The notes under the pieces: generated by a model
The model's database searches: none
Told to the model about the DNA's origin: nothing
The model's input: the letters and a program-made list of their open reading frames with translations, nothing else
NCBI GenBank assembly: GCA_902582475.1
Contig: CACHSH010000002.1
Location: 38,595-102,594 of the forward strand
Length of the DNA stretch: 64,000 bases
Source: an uncultured Pelagibacteraceae bacterium
GTDB taxonomy: Bacteria > Pseudomonadota > Alphaproteobacteria > Pelagibacterales > Pelagibacteraceae
Direction: 5' to 3'
Position numbers and translations under genes: made by a program
Shown here: positions 1-7,879 of the stretch, piece by piece
How the letters are laid out: each line of letters opens with the position of its first letter
How positions within the stretch are numbered: the first letter of the stretch is position 1

Positions 1-1925
1 ATCCCAGCAGTTTTTCTAACTTGTTCAGCTTCTCTCTGAACAGACTGATGCATAGTTTCATCTTCAGATTTTTTGAAGTACCAAGGTCTTTTCCACTGTC
101 CAACATTTTCAAAAACAGCGTTTTGATTTATATGCCAAGAATGTAACGGTGTTTTTCTCTCTGGATCATAAAACTCATATGTACTTCTTCCAGCTATGGC
201 AGAAAAATTAACGGGACTGTAAGGAGGCCTATAAGTTGTTGTTCCAACTTCAGAAATATCTTTCTTTAATATTTTTGAGACAATTCCAAGCGCATTAATA
301 CTACTGATTTTTCCTTGATCAGTTCCCATACTATTTGTTGTAAATCTTTTTAAATGTTCAATTCTATTAAAGCCTTCATTAACTGCTTGTTTTAAATCTT
401 TCGTAGTTACATCGTTTTGAAGATCGATAAACGATTTAGACCATAGTGATTTTTTTTCTTGCTTAGTTTCCCAAAGCTCTTTAATTTGAAATTTTTCAGG
501 CCCGCTAAGTTCAAACTTTACTTCGAGTTCATTTAGACCTTCAAATTCACTTAATTTTTTTTCAACTTCGACTAAAAGTTTTTCGTAGCTAAAGTTACCG
601 CTTACAGACCCTAGAGTAATTGTTTTTTGGAAAATTCTATCTGGTTTAAAAGTTAAATGGTCTTTGTCCCATTTTAAAAGACCTTTAGATTGAGTAAACA
701 AATGAATATCTGGATTAAAACCTCCTGACACACACAGCATTGAGGTTTTGATTTTACTAATTTGATTTTTCTTTGTTCTTATAGAGACTTTTTTAACTTC
801 TTTTTGTCCCTCACAACCTTCAATTTCAGATTTTGGGTAGAAAGGAATATTCAATTTTTCTAGAAGGTCTACTGTTTCTTTTTCAATATTTTTTTGATCT
901 CTTATATCAACATAAGCTTTTGGCTTGTGACCTAGATCTGTAAGGGATTTTAATAGACTATAGGTTGATGAATTATTTGTAAAAATAACAGGGCTTTCAT
1001 CAGGGACTACACCGTATCTATTTAAATATTTTTCAAAAGATGCTGCAAGCATTACCCCAGGTAAATCGTTATTTCTAAAAGTAATAAATCTTTCAATATG
1101 TCCGTTCGCTAAAATAGTGTGCTTCGTCCTAATCTTATGTAGAACTAGTTCTGGTTTTTCATTATTTTGCGGCTTTCCAACATTTTTATCCTCTAATGCA
1201 ATTAGATGATCACTAAAGTTATATGTGGTGACTAAAGTATTTTTTAATATTTTTATATTATTTGAATTTCTAATTAATCTTTCAGTTTTTTCTAACCAAT
1301 CATTTGATGATTGATCATTAATAGATTTTATTTTGTTGGCATTTTTTAAAATACCACCCAAAGCATCTTCTCTTTCAACTAATAGAACGTCATAATTTGT
1401 ACCTGCAAATTTTTTAGCTGCTAAAAGTCCACTCAAACCTCCGCCAACAATAATAATGTCTACGTTATGATGTTGATGGATACTTTTTGATTTAAATTCT
1501 TTTGGGGGCTTTCCCAACCCAGCCGTTCTTCTGATTAAAGGCTCATATACATTTTTCCAGAAACCTTTTGGTCCCATAAATGTTTTGTAATAAAAACCCG
1601 CAGAAAATATTGGTGATAAAATATTATTTATTGACCCCAAATCTGTTTTTAATGAAGGCCAACGGTTTTGGCTTTTAATAATCATGCCTTCATAGATTTT
1701 TTTTACAGTCGCTCTTACATTAGGTTCATTATGTTCGTTTATAATTTGAACTAATGCATTAGGCTCTTCAATTCCGCATGTATAAATACCTCTTGGTCTA
1801 TGATATTTAAAACTTCGTCCAATTAATCTTACATTATTTCTTAATAAAGCAGCGGCAATAGTATCTCCCTCATTACCAGCATATTTTTTTCCATCAAATT
1901 TAAAATATATTTTACTCTCAGTCAT
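1..1925 (-). CDS. soxA: Sarcosine oxidase alpha subunit, partial (C-terminus beyond left edge)
   Basis: The reading frame starts at 1925 and stays open to base 1, giving about 641 N-terminal residues of a protein that is normally near 1000. It opens with a ferredoxin-like domain (RPRGIYTCGIEEPNA motif), then a Rossmann FAD/NAD domain with the glycine motif IIIVGGGLSGLLAAKK near residue 155. The beginning of the GcvT-like folate domain (RPPYSPVNF, then ERKTPLHSWH) lies near the window edge. Heterotetrameric sarcosine oxidase demethylates sarcosine to glycine, passing the one-carbon unit to tetrahydrofolate. It is the last visible gene of the soxB-soxD-small ORF-soxA run, 5 bases after the preceding stop. 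soxG would be expected beyond the edge. Family assignment is very secure. Confidence 0.95.
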   Translation of the reverse strand, partial: MTESKIYFKFDGKKYAGNEGDTIAAALLRNNVRLIGRSFKYHRPRGIYTCGIEEPNALVQIINEHNEPNVRATVKKIYEGMIIKSQNRWPSLKTDLGSINNILSPIFSAGFYYKTFMGPKGFWKNVYEPLIRRTAGLGKPPKEFKSKSIHQHHNVDIIIVGGGLSGLLAAKKFAGTNYDVLLVEREDALGGILKNANKIKSINDQSSNDWLEKTERLIRNSNNIKILKNTLVTTYNFSDHLIALEDKNVGKPQNNEKPELVLHKIRTKHTILANGHIERFITFRNNDLPGVMLAASFEKYLNRYGVVPDESPVIFTNNSSTYSLLKSLTDLGHKPKAYVDIRDQKNIEKETVDLLEKLNIPFYPKSEIEGCEGQKEVKKVSIRTKKNQISKIKTSMLCVSGGFNPDIHLFTQSKGLLKWDKDHLTFKPDRIFQKTITLGSVSGNFSYEKLLVEVEKKLSEFEGLNELEVKFELSGPEKFQIKELWETKQEKKSLWSKSFIDLQNDVTTKDLKQAVNEGFNRIEHLKRFTTNSMGTDQGKISSINALGIVSKILKKDISEVGTTTYRPPYSPVNFSAIAGRSTYEFYDPERKTPLHSWHINQNAVFENVGQWKRPWYFKKSEDETMHQSVQREAEQVRKTAG

Positions 1926-1930
1926 ATTTT

Positions 1931-2140
1931 CTACTTAAGTAATTTCTTTTTTTCCCTCTCATATTCATATCCAGTGATTACTCCATCTTTATAAAGGTCC
2001 AAAAGCTTTTTTAATTGAACAGAAACCTCATCACTCGTGACTTTATTAGTTTCTACTTTATTAGATTTTTCTGCGTTCATATTTTCAGAGAATAAAGAGA
2101 AAAAAAATGTGATTAAAAAAAGAGTTGTAATTTTATTCAT
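1931..2140 (-). CDS. Small exported protein with SHOCT-like C-terminus, between soxD and soxA
   Basis: This is a 69-residue protein. An N-terminal signal-like segment (about residues 1-22, hydrophobic LFLITFFFSLF) is followed by a short linker. The C-terminal helix has the pattern LKKLLDLYKDGVITGYEYEREKKKLL, in pieces typical of SHOCT domains: a leucine-rich helix, a DGxIT turn, then E/K-rich helix. The start overlaps the soxD stop by 4 bases and its stop lies 5 bases before soxA, so it is translationally embedded in the operon. A secreted or membrane-tethered protein inside a cytoplasmic sarcosine oxidase operon is unexpected. Function is unknown. Reality as a gene is supported by its tight fit and coherent protein features. 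Confidence 0.7.
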   Translation of the reverse strand: MNKITTLFLITFFFSLFSENMNAEKSNKVETNKVTSDEVSVQLKKLLDLYKDGVITGYEYEREKKKLLK

Positions 2141-2490
2141 GGTTTTTTTACCGAAAAGTTACCTGATCCAACATCTGGCTCACCAGATGGGGTTTTTATT
2201 GTATTTTTAAATTCTTTTAACGGAGGAGGGTTCTCTCCTATTTTATAAACTTTTAATATTTCATCCGTTGAAGTGTTTCTAACTGCATTAAACCATTTTT
2301 TGCATCCGTGAGTGTGAACCCAACGTTCGTAATAAATTCCTTTTGGATTTGCTCGGATAAAAACATATTCAGACCATTCTCTATCACTTATTTGTTCAGG
2401 ATCTTTGGGTCTCGCTACGTGAGCCTCACCACCATTAGAGAATTCAGATTGGTCTCTTTCTCCGCAATAAGGACATCTTATAGTAAACAT
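2137..2490 (-). CDS. soxD: Sarcosine oxidase delta subunit
   Basis: This is a 117-residue protein with the hallmark N-terminus CPYCGERDQSEF (Cys6, Cys9) and a later HTHGC element (His59, Cys63), matching the zinc site of the small SoxD subunit of heterotetrameric sarcosine oxidase. The middle YVFIRANPKG and YYERWVHT segments are also typical. The subunit is structural, binding zinc and helping assembly with alpha, beta and gamma. Its start directly abuts the soxB stop, and its stop overlaps the small exported ORF by 4 bases, so all appear co-translated. Length is close to the family norm, slightly longer at the C-terminus. Confidence 0.95.
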   Translation of the reverse strand: MFTIRCPYCGERDQSEFSNGGEAHVARPKDPEQISDREWSEYVFIRANPKGIYYERWVHTHGCKKWFNAVRNTSTDEILKVYKIGENPPPLKEFKNTIKTPSGEPDVGSGNFSVKKP

Positions 2491-3741
2491 TTAATGTGCT
2501 ACAGCTGCAGCTCCGTGTTCATCTACTAATCTTCCACTTACAAATCGATCTACACTAAATGGAGCATTAATTTTGTGAGCTTTATTTTTTGCTATCGTAT
2601 GTGCAAAAACGTTTGCACTTCCGGGTGTTGCTTTAAAACCGCCTGTGCCCCATCCACAATTAAAATATAATCCTTCTACTTCACATTTACTTAATATTGG
2701 ACTTGCATCTGGAGTTATATCAACAATACCACCCCATTGTCTGAGCATTTTCATTTTTCCAAAGATCGGATAGAGCTCAACTATCGCTCTGATCGTATCT
2801 TCAATAATATTATAACCGCCTCTTTGTGTATAAGAATTGTATCCGTCAGTTCCTGCACCAATAACAAGTTCACCTTTATCAGATTGACTTACATAAGCGT
2901 GAACAGCATTCGACATTACAACCGTATTGATCACAGGCTTAATTGGTTCGGACACTAATGCTTGTAGAGCTTTACTTTGAAGAGGCAATTTAATTCCAGC
3001 AGTTGCTGCTAAAACACTTGTGTGACCAGAAGCAACCACACCCACTCTGTTTGATCTAATAAAACCTTTAGATGTTTCAACACCCTGTACCTTTCCTTTA
3101 GCCGTTCTTATTTTTTTAACTTCACAATTTTGTATTATGTCTACTCCTAACTCATCTGCTCTCATTGCATAGCCCCAAGCAACTGCATCATGACGTGCTA
3201 CGCCAGCTCGTGGTTGATAAGAAGCACCTAAGACAGGATATCTACAATTTTCAGTATTCATAATTGGTACTAATTTTTTTATTTGATTAGGATCAACCCA
3301 TTCAGAGTCAATACCATTTAATTTATTTGCACTTACTCTTCTTCTAATTTCTTTAACATCATGCTCATTATGAGCAAGATTTAAAACACCTCTTTGGCTA
3401 AACATAATATTATAATTTAGTTCAGCAGATAAATTTTCCCAAAGTTTTAATGAATGTTCGTATAAATGCGCACTTTCATCCCAAAGATAATTTGACCTTA
3501 TAATTGTTGTGTTACGACCCGTATTACCTCCACCAAGCCAACCTTTCTCAATAACCGCAATATTTTTTAGACCATGTTCTTTTGCAAGGTAATAAGCTGT
3601 ACCAAGACCATGTCCTCCGCCCCCAACGATAATTACATCGTAGAATTTTCTAGGCTCTGGATTACGCCACATCTTTTTCCAATTTTGATTATCGGAAAGA
3701 GAATTTTTTACTAAGCTATAAATGGAGTATTTTTTTTTCAC
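2491..3741 (-). CDS. soxB: Sarcosine oxidase beta subunit
   Basis: This 416-residue FAD-dependent DAO-family protein carries the dinucleotide-binding motif [17 protein letters not shown] (about residues 36-52). The RHDAVAWGY segment holds His184, which corresponds to the histidine carrying covalent FMN in characterised SoxB proteins. The C-terminal [13 protein letters not shown] segment is the typical FAD-binding end. The subunit oxidises sarcosine to the imine, releasing formaldehyde-level carbon to folate on the alpha subunit. It is the first gene of the sox run, 41 bases downstream of the DUF4864 gene. Known SAR11 metabolism uses this enzyme late in glycine betaine and dimethylglycine breakdown to yield glycine. 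Confidence 0.96.
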   Translation of the reverse strand: MKKKYSIYSLVKNSLSDNQNWKKMWRNPEPRKFYDVIIVGGGGHGLGTAYYLAKEHGLKNIAVIEKGWLGGGNTGRNTTIIRSNYLWDESAHLYEHSLKLWENLSAELNYNIMFSQRGVLNLAHNEHDVKEIRRRVSANKLNGIDSEWVDPNQIKKLVPIMNTENCRYPVLGASYQPRAGVARHDAVAWGYAMRADELGVDIIQNCEVKKIRTAKGKVQGVETSKGFIRSNRVGVVASGHTSVLAATAGIKLPLQSKALQALVSEPIKPVINTVVMSNAVHAYVSQSDKGELVIGAGTDGYNSYTQRGGYNIIEDTIRAIVELYPIFGKMKMLRQWGGIVDITPDASPILSKCEVEGLYFNCGWGTGGFKATPGSANVFAHTIAKNKAHKINAPFSVDRFVSGRLVDEHGAAAVAH

Positions 3742-3782
3742 AATTTAAAATTATCAAAAAATATGGCTTTCATCTAGTTAAT

Positions 3783-4247
3783 TTAGGTTGAAGACCCCAT
3801 TTGAATTGGCTGGGAAACCACCGTAGTTAGCCAACAATTTTTCAACGGACCGTCTTCTAAAAACTTTTCAACCTGCCATCTAAATTTAAAGTACTTTTTA
3901 TCTGGTCCTAAGATAATTACTTCGTAAAGAGCTCTTTTATTATCATTATCAATTTCTACAATCTCATGGCCAATATGACCAATTAACATTTTGTAAGATT
4001 CACCCTTTATCATTTTTGTGAAATTATCTAAAGGGCCAGTAAAACGTTGGTTGTTTGGATGTGCAAATTCCCATGTTTGTTTTATTCCATTATCTTTTGA
4101 TGGTGCATCATTCTTCATCAAGCTCTTAAGCTGGATTTTAATTACATCCTCTGGCTTAATTTTATCATTTGGTTTGATAAAATCTGCGTATGCAAAACAT
4201 TGATTTAAAATGAATATTGCTACAAAAAGTTTCAAAACTTTTCTCAT
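3783..4247 (-). CDS. Exported DUF4864-family protein
   Basis: This 154-residue protein has an N-terminal signal peptide (about residues 1-21, ending CFAYA). The body resembles DUF4864 proteins of alphaproteobacteria: an early helix IKIQLKSLMKNDA, a WEFAHPNNQRFTGPLDNFTKMI core and a strand-rich C-terminus. These proteins look like periplasmic NTF2/cystatin-like folds of unknown role; this is inference from pattern recall. It lies between metY and soxB on the same strand, separated from metY by a strong hairpin at 4270-4302 and from soxB by 41 bases. It could be transcribed with either. No function is claimed. Confidence 0.75.
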   Translation of the reverse strand: MRKVLKLFVAIFILNQCFAYADFIKPNDKIKPEDVIKIQLKSLMKNDAPSKDNGIKQTWEFAHPNNQRFTGPLDNFTKMIKGESYKMLIGHIGHEIVEIDNDNKRALYEVIILGPDKKYFKFRWQVEKFLEDGPLKNCWLTTVVSQPIQMGSST

Positions 4248-4269
4248 TGGAAATTTGTAGTTTATTAGA

Positions 4270-4302
4270 TTGATACGTCAAGTAGCTTACTTGACGTATC
4301 AA
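4270..4302 (-). terminator. Perfect 15-bp inverted repeat between metY and DUF4864 gene
   Basis: Arms 4270-4284 and 4288-4302 are exactly complementary with a 3-base loop. The hairpin lies 11 bases past the metY stop. On the metY strand there is no clear U-run after the stem, so it may be a weak or factor-assisted terminator, or an mRNA 3'-end stabiliser or processing site. An AAAAA run precedes it on that strand's complement. Confidence 0.55.
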
Positions 4303-4313
4303 AAAGAAATTAT

Positions 4314-5603
4314 TTACGCTGCTAAAGCCTGTTCAATATCGGCAATAATATCGTCATGATGTTCTATACCGATAGAAAGTCTCACATAACCTGGTGTTAC
4401 ACCGGCATCAGCTAACTGTTTGTCATTTAACTGACTGTGAGTAGTAGAAGCAGGATGTATTGCCAAACTTCTAGCGTCACCAATATTTGCAACATGGTAA
4501 AGCATTTTTAAGTTGTCGATAAATTTAGCTCCAGCTTCTTTTGAGCCAAGATCCATTCCAACTAAAGAACCATAACCACCCTTCATGTATCTTTTAGCTC
4601 TATCTCTAATCTCACCTTGATGGTTTGTAGGATAGATTACATTCTTAACTTTTTTCTGAGACTCCAAGAATTTCACAACTTTTTCGGCGTTTGCACAATG
4701 TTGTTTCATTCTTAGCGCAACAGTCTCCAAGCCTTGAATAATTTGCCAAGCGTTAAACGGTGCTAAAGGTGCCCCTAAGTCTCTAAGCAAAACTACTCTC
4801 GCTCTTATTGCAAAAGCTACGTTTGCTCCTGTAAGCTTTGGAACATCTCTTCCCCAAATAGCGCCATTGTAACTTGGATCAGGTTCATTAAACAGAGGTT
4901 GTCTTTTTGGATCTTTAACCCAATCAAAATTTCCTCCATCAACAATGATACCTCCAATCGAAGTTCCGTGACCTCCGATATATTTTGTTAAAGAGTGCAT
5001 CACAATCGCAGCACCATGCTCAAGTGGTTTACAAATCACAGGAGCAGCTGTATTATCGATAATTAATGGAACGCCATGCTTTTTTCCAATATCTGCTACT
5101 TCTTTAATTGGGAAGACCCGCAAATAAGGATTTGGGCAAGACTCTCCATAATACGCTCTAGTTTTTTTATCCGTTAACTTTTCAAAGTTTTTAGGATCTT
5201 TTGGATCAGCAAATCTCACCTCAATACCTTGCATACTTAAAGTATTTTTGAATAAGTTTACCGTTCCACCATATAGATCGGTTGATGAGACTATATTATC
5301 TCCCGCCTGACAAACATTCTGTATACAAAAGGCAGATGCTGCTTGACCAGATCCAACTGCTACAGCAGCCAGACCTCCTTCTAGAGCAGCAACTCTTTTT
5401 TCAAGAACGTCGCAAGTAGGATTCATAATTCTTGTATAAATATTACCAAATTCTTTTAGGCCAAATAAATTTGCAGCAGTATCTGCATTTTTAAATTGGT
5501 AAGAAGTAGTTTGATAAATCGGAACCGCAACAGATGTTGTTGTCGGATCGCTTCTATATTCGCCTCCATGTAAACCGATGGTTTCTGGATTTTTAAAGGC
5601 CAT
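4314..5603 (-). CDS. metY: O-acetylhomoserine sulfhydrylase (PLP enzyme)
   Basis: This 429-residue Cys/Met-metabolism PLP enzyme converts O-acetylhomoserine plus sulfide (or methanethiol) to homocysteine (or methionine). The PLP lysine sits in HSLTKYIGGHG (Lys207), with the cofactor Asp183 in IIDNTAAP and a substrate-site region SGQAASAF near residue 85. The start at 5603 is chosen because it is preceded at the proper distance by AGGAGG (5612-5617), which itself lies in a SAM-V aptamer; a further in-frame ATG at 5660 would sit inside the riboswitch. Length matches the MetY branch (about 430) rather than MetB/MetC (about 390). Regulation by SAM at two levels is evident upstream. Confidence 0.93.
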   Translation of the reverse strand: MAFKNPETIGLHGGEYRSDPTTTSVAVPIYQTTSYQFKNADTAANLFGLKEFGNIYTRIMNPTCDVLEKRVAALEGGLAAVAVGSGQAASAFCIQNVCQAGDNIVSSTDLYGGTVNLFKNTLSMQGIEVRFADPKDPKNFEKLTDKKTRAYYGESCPNPYLRVFPIKEVADIGKKHGVPLIIDNTAAPVICKPLEHGAAIVMHSLTKYIGGHGTSIGGIIVDGGNFDWVKDPKRQPLFNEPDPSYNGAIWGRDVPKLTGANVAFAIRARVVLLRDLGAPLAPFNAWQIIQGLETVALRMKQHCANAEKVVKFLESQKKVKNVIYPTNHQGEIRDRAKRYMKGGYGSLVGMDLGSKEAGAKFIDNLKMLYHVANIGDARSLAIHPASTTHSQLNDKQLADAGVTPGYVRLSIGIEHHDDIIADIEQALAA

Positions 5604-5610
5604 TTTATTT

Positions 5611-5672
5611 TCCTCCTTTTTAGTACTTCGACAAAATGTCGGGCGTACAATACAGTTCAAATACCCGGTTTT
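5611..5672 (-). promoter_or_regulatory. SAM-V riboswitch aptamer (translational)
   Basis: Reading the minus strand: CCGGG (from 5668), GTATTTGAAC, then TTGTACGCCCG, a small hairpin CGACA-TTT-TGTCG (5641 to about 5629), and CTAAAAAGGAGG ending at 5612. These match the remembered SAM-V consensus known from Pelagibacter metabolic genes. CGGG can pair with CCCG, and the AGGAGG Shine-Dalgarno lies inside the conserved 3' segment, as expected for SAM-dependent ribosome occlusion. It follows a SAM-II aptamer and terminator, the published tandem arrangement. Confidence 0.9.
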
Positions 5673-5688
5673 AATTTGAAACTATTCC

Positions 5689-5717
5689 AAAAAAAAACCA
5701 CCGACTAAAGCGGTGGT
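5689..5717 (-). terminator. Intrinsic terminator between SAM-II and SAM-V aptamers
   Basis: The minus strand shows ACCACCG (5717-5711), loop CTTTAGT, CGGTGGT (5703-5697), then an unbroken T run to 5689. The loop side CGCTTTAG (5712-5705) is complementary to CTAAAGCG (5739-5732) in the SAM-II aptamer. That gives an antiterminator that would compete with both ligand binding and terminator folding. Confidence 0.9.
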
Positions 5718-5725
5718 CTCGAAAG

Positions 5726-5785
5726 ATTTAACGCTTTAGCGGATTTTTTAAAGCGCTCGCAATTTGTATTAAATCAGCGCTAATG
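5726..5785 (-). promoter_or_regulatory. SAM-II riboswitch aptamer (transcriptional)
   Basis: The minus strand reads AGCGCTGATTTAA (from about 5781), a short linker, TTGCGAGCGCTT, TAAAAAATCC and CGCTAAAGCG. These match the SAM-II consensus: P1 AGCGC/GCGCT, the GATTTAA strand, and the terminal GCTAAA. A TTAAATC immediately after can pair with GATTTAA. It is placed 5' of an intrinsic terminator, so SAM binding should turn metY transcription off. Confidence 0.9.
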
Positions 5786-5790
5786 AAGAA

Positions 5791-5820
5791 ATTATATTAG
5801 ATTTAATATGACAAAGTCAA
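5791..5820 (-). promoter_or_regulatory. Sigma-70 type promoter of metY leader
   Basis: The minus strand shows TTGACT (5820-5815), an 18-base spacer, then TATAAT (5796-5791). Transcription would start near 5784, at the very beginning of the SAM-II aptamer, which supports both calls. Confidence 0.8.
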
Positions 5821-5870
5821 TACCAATTTGCTTCATTTTTAAGCGCATAAAAATGATGTAAAGTGTTGGA

Positions 5871-6245
5871 ATGAGCAATAAATGGAATAGTAATTTAACC
5901 CCTGAACAAAATTACATTTTAAAAGAAGAGGGTACAGAGCCTCCTGGATCTAGCCACTTAAATCAGGAAAAAAGAGAAGGTGATTATCATTGTGCTGGGT
6001 GTGGGGTAAAACTTTTTAGTTCAACAATGAAGTATGAAAGCGGTTCTGGTTGGCCATCTTTTTTCTCTTCTTTACCTGACGTGTTTGAAACTAAAACAGA
6101 TACACATATTGGTTATGAAAGGACAGAATATCACTGTAAAAAATGTGGTGGACATCACGGACACATATTTGATGATGGCCCTAAACCTACTGGAAAAAGG
6201 TTCTGTAACAACGGTGTTTGCTTAGTATTTAAACCTAAAAAATAA
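5871..6245 (+). CDS. msrB: Peptide-methionine (R)-S-oxide reductase
   Basis: This 124-residue MsrB reduces the R epimer of oxidised methionine in proteins. Two CxxC zinc pairs are present (Cys41/Cys44 and Cys89/Cys92), with the GSGWPSF motif (58-64), HHGH (95-98), and the catalytic Cys112 in KRFCNNGVCLVF. The usual motif is RYCxN, so the conservative RFCNN variant is noted. The gene is divergent from metY, a sensible pairing of methionine synthesis and repair, and its end overlaps the convergent small membrane gene by 11 bases. No strong ribosome-binding site precedes the ATG. Confidence 0.95.
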   Translation: MSNKWNSNLTPEQNYILKEEGTEPPGSSHLNQEKREGDYHCAGCGVKLFSSTMKYESGSGWPSFFSSLPDVFETKTDTHIGYERTEYHCKKCGGHHGHIFDDGPKPTGKRFCNNGVCLVFKPKK

Positions 6246-6576
6246 TAAAATAAACAATAAAAAAAATAAGAGAATATTCTAAAACAGTCTTTGTTTTTTG
6301 CAATTTTTCAGTGCCAAACTTGCTTTCTAAATATTTTTTTGAAAAATAAAACATTAAATGAACTATAATGATAGATATGCCAATTCCGATTAAAGTTGCT
6401 TTAAAACTAAAATTTTTGTATCCAAAATAGCAAGCTAATATGAAAGTTATCCAAGAAACTTTAGAAATAAAGACTTTAAATAAAATTGCTGTTTTTTTAC
6501 TGAAAATAGACTGTGTCCTAATGAAAGAGTAGGACCAAATAAGACCTAGCAGAAAGCTTAAGTATTTTATAATCAT
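6235..6576 (-). CDS. Hypothetical multi-pass membrane protein
   Basis: This 113-residue protein has four likely membrane segments: about residues 2-20, 38-53, 59-79 and 96-113. Short basic loops lie between them, such as SKKTAILFK and SKKYLESKFGTEKLQKTK. It ends inside the 3' end of convergent msrB and starts only 23 bases from divergent ccdA. No family is recognised. Its coherent hydrophobic pattern over the full frame argues for a real gene. Confidence 0.6.
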   Translation of the reverse strand: MIIKYLSFLLGLIWSYSFIRTQSIFSKKTAILFKVFISKVSWITFILACYFGYKNFSFKATLIGIGISIIIVHLMFYFSKKYLESKFGTEKLQKTKTVLEYSLIFFIVYFIIF

Positions 6577-6599
6577 TATATTAATAGTATCATTATTTT

Positions 6600-7313
6600 A
6601 TGTTAATTAAATCTTTCTTAGCTTTTGGTGCAGGCTTCATTAGTTTCTTATCTCCATGTGTTTTGCCATTAATACCTGGCTATATTTCTTATATTTCTGG
6701 AGAAAGCCTTGGAGATATAGTTGAAAAACAAAAAAAAGTTATTTTAAAAACAGTTTTATTTTCTCTAGGCTTCTCACTAGTATTTATTAGTTTTGGTGCT
6801 ACAGCATCTTTAATTGGAAATATATTGTTAGAAAATTCTAATACTCTAAGAATAATTGCTGGAATTATAATAATAATTTTTTCTCTTCAACTAATTGGTA
6901 TTTTAAACCTTAATTTTTTAAATCAAGAAAAAAGATTTCAAACAAAAAACTACTCAAATAATTTATTTTTTCCAGTTCTTGTAGGTGCAGCCTTTGGTTT
7001 TGGTTGGACACCATGTATTGGACCTGTGCTTGGATCAATTTTAACGCTTGCAGCAGTTGAAAGTAGCATAGGAAAAGGAATTTTATTATTAAGCTTCTAT
7101 TCTTTAGGTTTAGCAATACCTTTCATCTTGTCAGGTTACGGTATTTCAAAATTCTTAGCATTTTCTAAAAGTTTTAAAAAAAATATTAAAATTGTATCTG
7201 TCACTGGAGGAATAATTTTATTAGTTACTGGAATATTAATTCTTACAAATAAATTACAAACTCTAGGCTATTTTATACTGGAAGCTATACCGATACTTGG
7301 AAATTTAGGCTAA
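6600..7313 (+). CDS. ccdA: CcdA-type cytochrome c biogenesis / thiol-transfer membrane protein
   Basis: This 237-residue protein matches the transmembrane domain of DsbD/CcdA. SPCVLPLIPGY (Cys20) in the first membrane segment and GWTPCIGPVLGS in the fourth supply the paired redox cysteines that pass electrons from cytoplasmic thioredoxin to periplasmic thiols. About six membrane segments are apparent. The length is that of stand-alone CcdA, so it lacks the periplasmic DsbD domains. It sits next to msrB and grxC, a local group of thiol-redox genes. Its 3' end overlaps grxC by 9 bases (convergent). Confidence 0.92.
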   Translation: MLIKSFLAFGAGFISFLSPCVLPLIPGYISYISGESLGDIVEKQKKVILKTVLFSLGFSLVFISFGATASLIGNILLENSNTLRIIAGIIIIIFSLQLIGILNLNFLNQEKRFQTKNYSNNLFFPVLVGAAFGFGWTPCIGPVLGSILTLAAVESSIGKGILLLSFYSLGLAIPFILSGYGISKFLAFSKSFKKNIKIVSVTGGIILLVTGILILTNKLQTLGYFILEAIPILGNLG

Positions 7314-7559
7314 TAATTTATCTAACTCACCACTTTTATTAGCAGCTTGTAATTCAGCGTTACCACCAACGTGATGATCGCCTATGAAAATTTGAGGTAC
7401 AGAGGTTCTTCCTCCACTTTTTTTTAACATTTCTGCTCTTTTACTTTCATCTTCCCAAACATTTATTTCTTGATAAGGAATTTTCTTTGAGTCAAGCAGT
7501 GCTCTTGCATAAACGCAATAAGGACAAGGATTACCAGTGTACATAACAACTTTTTTCAT
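7305..7559 (-). CDS. grxC: Glutaredoxin 3
   Basis: This 84-residue glutaredoxin has the dithiol active site CPYC (Cys12, Cys15), the TSVPQIFIG cis-proline segment and the glutathione-binding VGGNAEL stretch, where GGxDDL is more usual. It reduces disulfides using glutathione. It lies 2 bases downstream of the DUF2805 gene on the same strand, so the two are probably one transcript. Confidence 0.94.
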   Translation of the reverse strand: MKKVVMYTGNPCPYCVYARALLDSKKIPYQEINVWEDESKRAEMLKKSGGRTSVPQIFIGDHHVGGNAELQAANKSGELDKLLA

Positions 7560-7561
7560 AA

Positions 7562-7858
7562 CTAATATATATCACTAATTCTAATTTTTTCTCTCATTTT
7601 TTTTCTTTCGAGTTTAAATTTTTTCCTATGTTTTATACTCGTCTTGTGAACTCTTTTCCTCCATAGCCTAAATGAACTAGGTTTTAAGTTTCTTCTCATT
7701 ATTTTTATTACTTGAGATTCATTTTTTCCTGTTTTCTTTTCTATTTCCTCAAATGTAATACGGTCTGCCCAACCTGCCCAAATTATCCAATCTTCATTAT
7801 ATTTTTTTGGCTCAGGGTTTTTTACTCTTGTTTCTGGAATAAGACTTCTTTTTTTCAT
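7562..7858 (-). CDS. DUF2805 / TIGR03643 family protein
   Basis: This 98-residue basic protein contains the signature WAGWADRITFEEIEKKTG followed by VIKIMRRNLKPSSFRLWRKRV, typical of the DUF2805 (TIGR03643) family. The pattern suggests a helix-turn-helix-like DNA- or RNA-binding protein, but no function is established. The C-terminal third is exceptionally Lys/Arg-rich. It precedes grxC by 2 bases and is divergent from a LysE exporter with 21 bases between starts. Confidence 0.85.
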   Translation of the reverse strand: MKKRSLIPETRVKNPEPKKYNEDWIIWAGWADRITFEEIEKKTGKNESQVIKIMRRNLKPSSFRLWRKRVHKTSIKHRKKFKLERKKMREKIRISDIY

Positions 7859-7879
7859 TAAAAAATATATAGTTTAATT

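Noticed and set aside
5604-5660. Upstream in-frame start for metY at 5660
   Set aside because: It lies inside the SAM-V aptamer and lacks a Shine-Dalgarno; ATG at 5603 has AGGAGG at proper distance and matches family starts.
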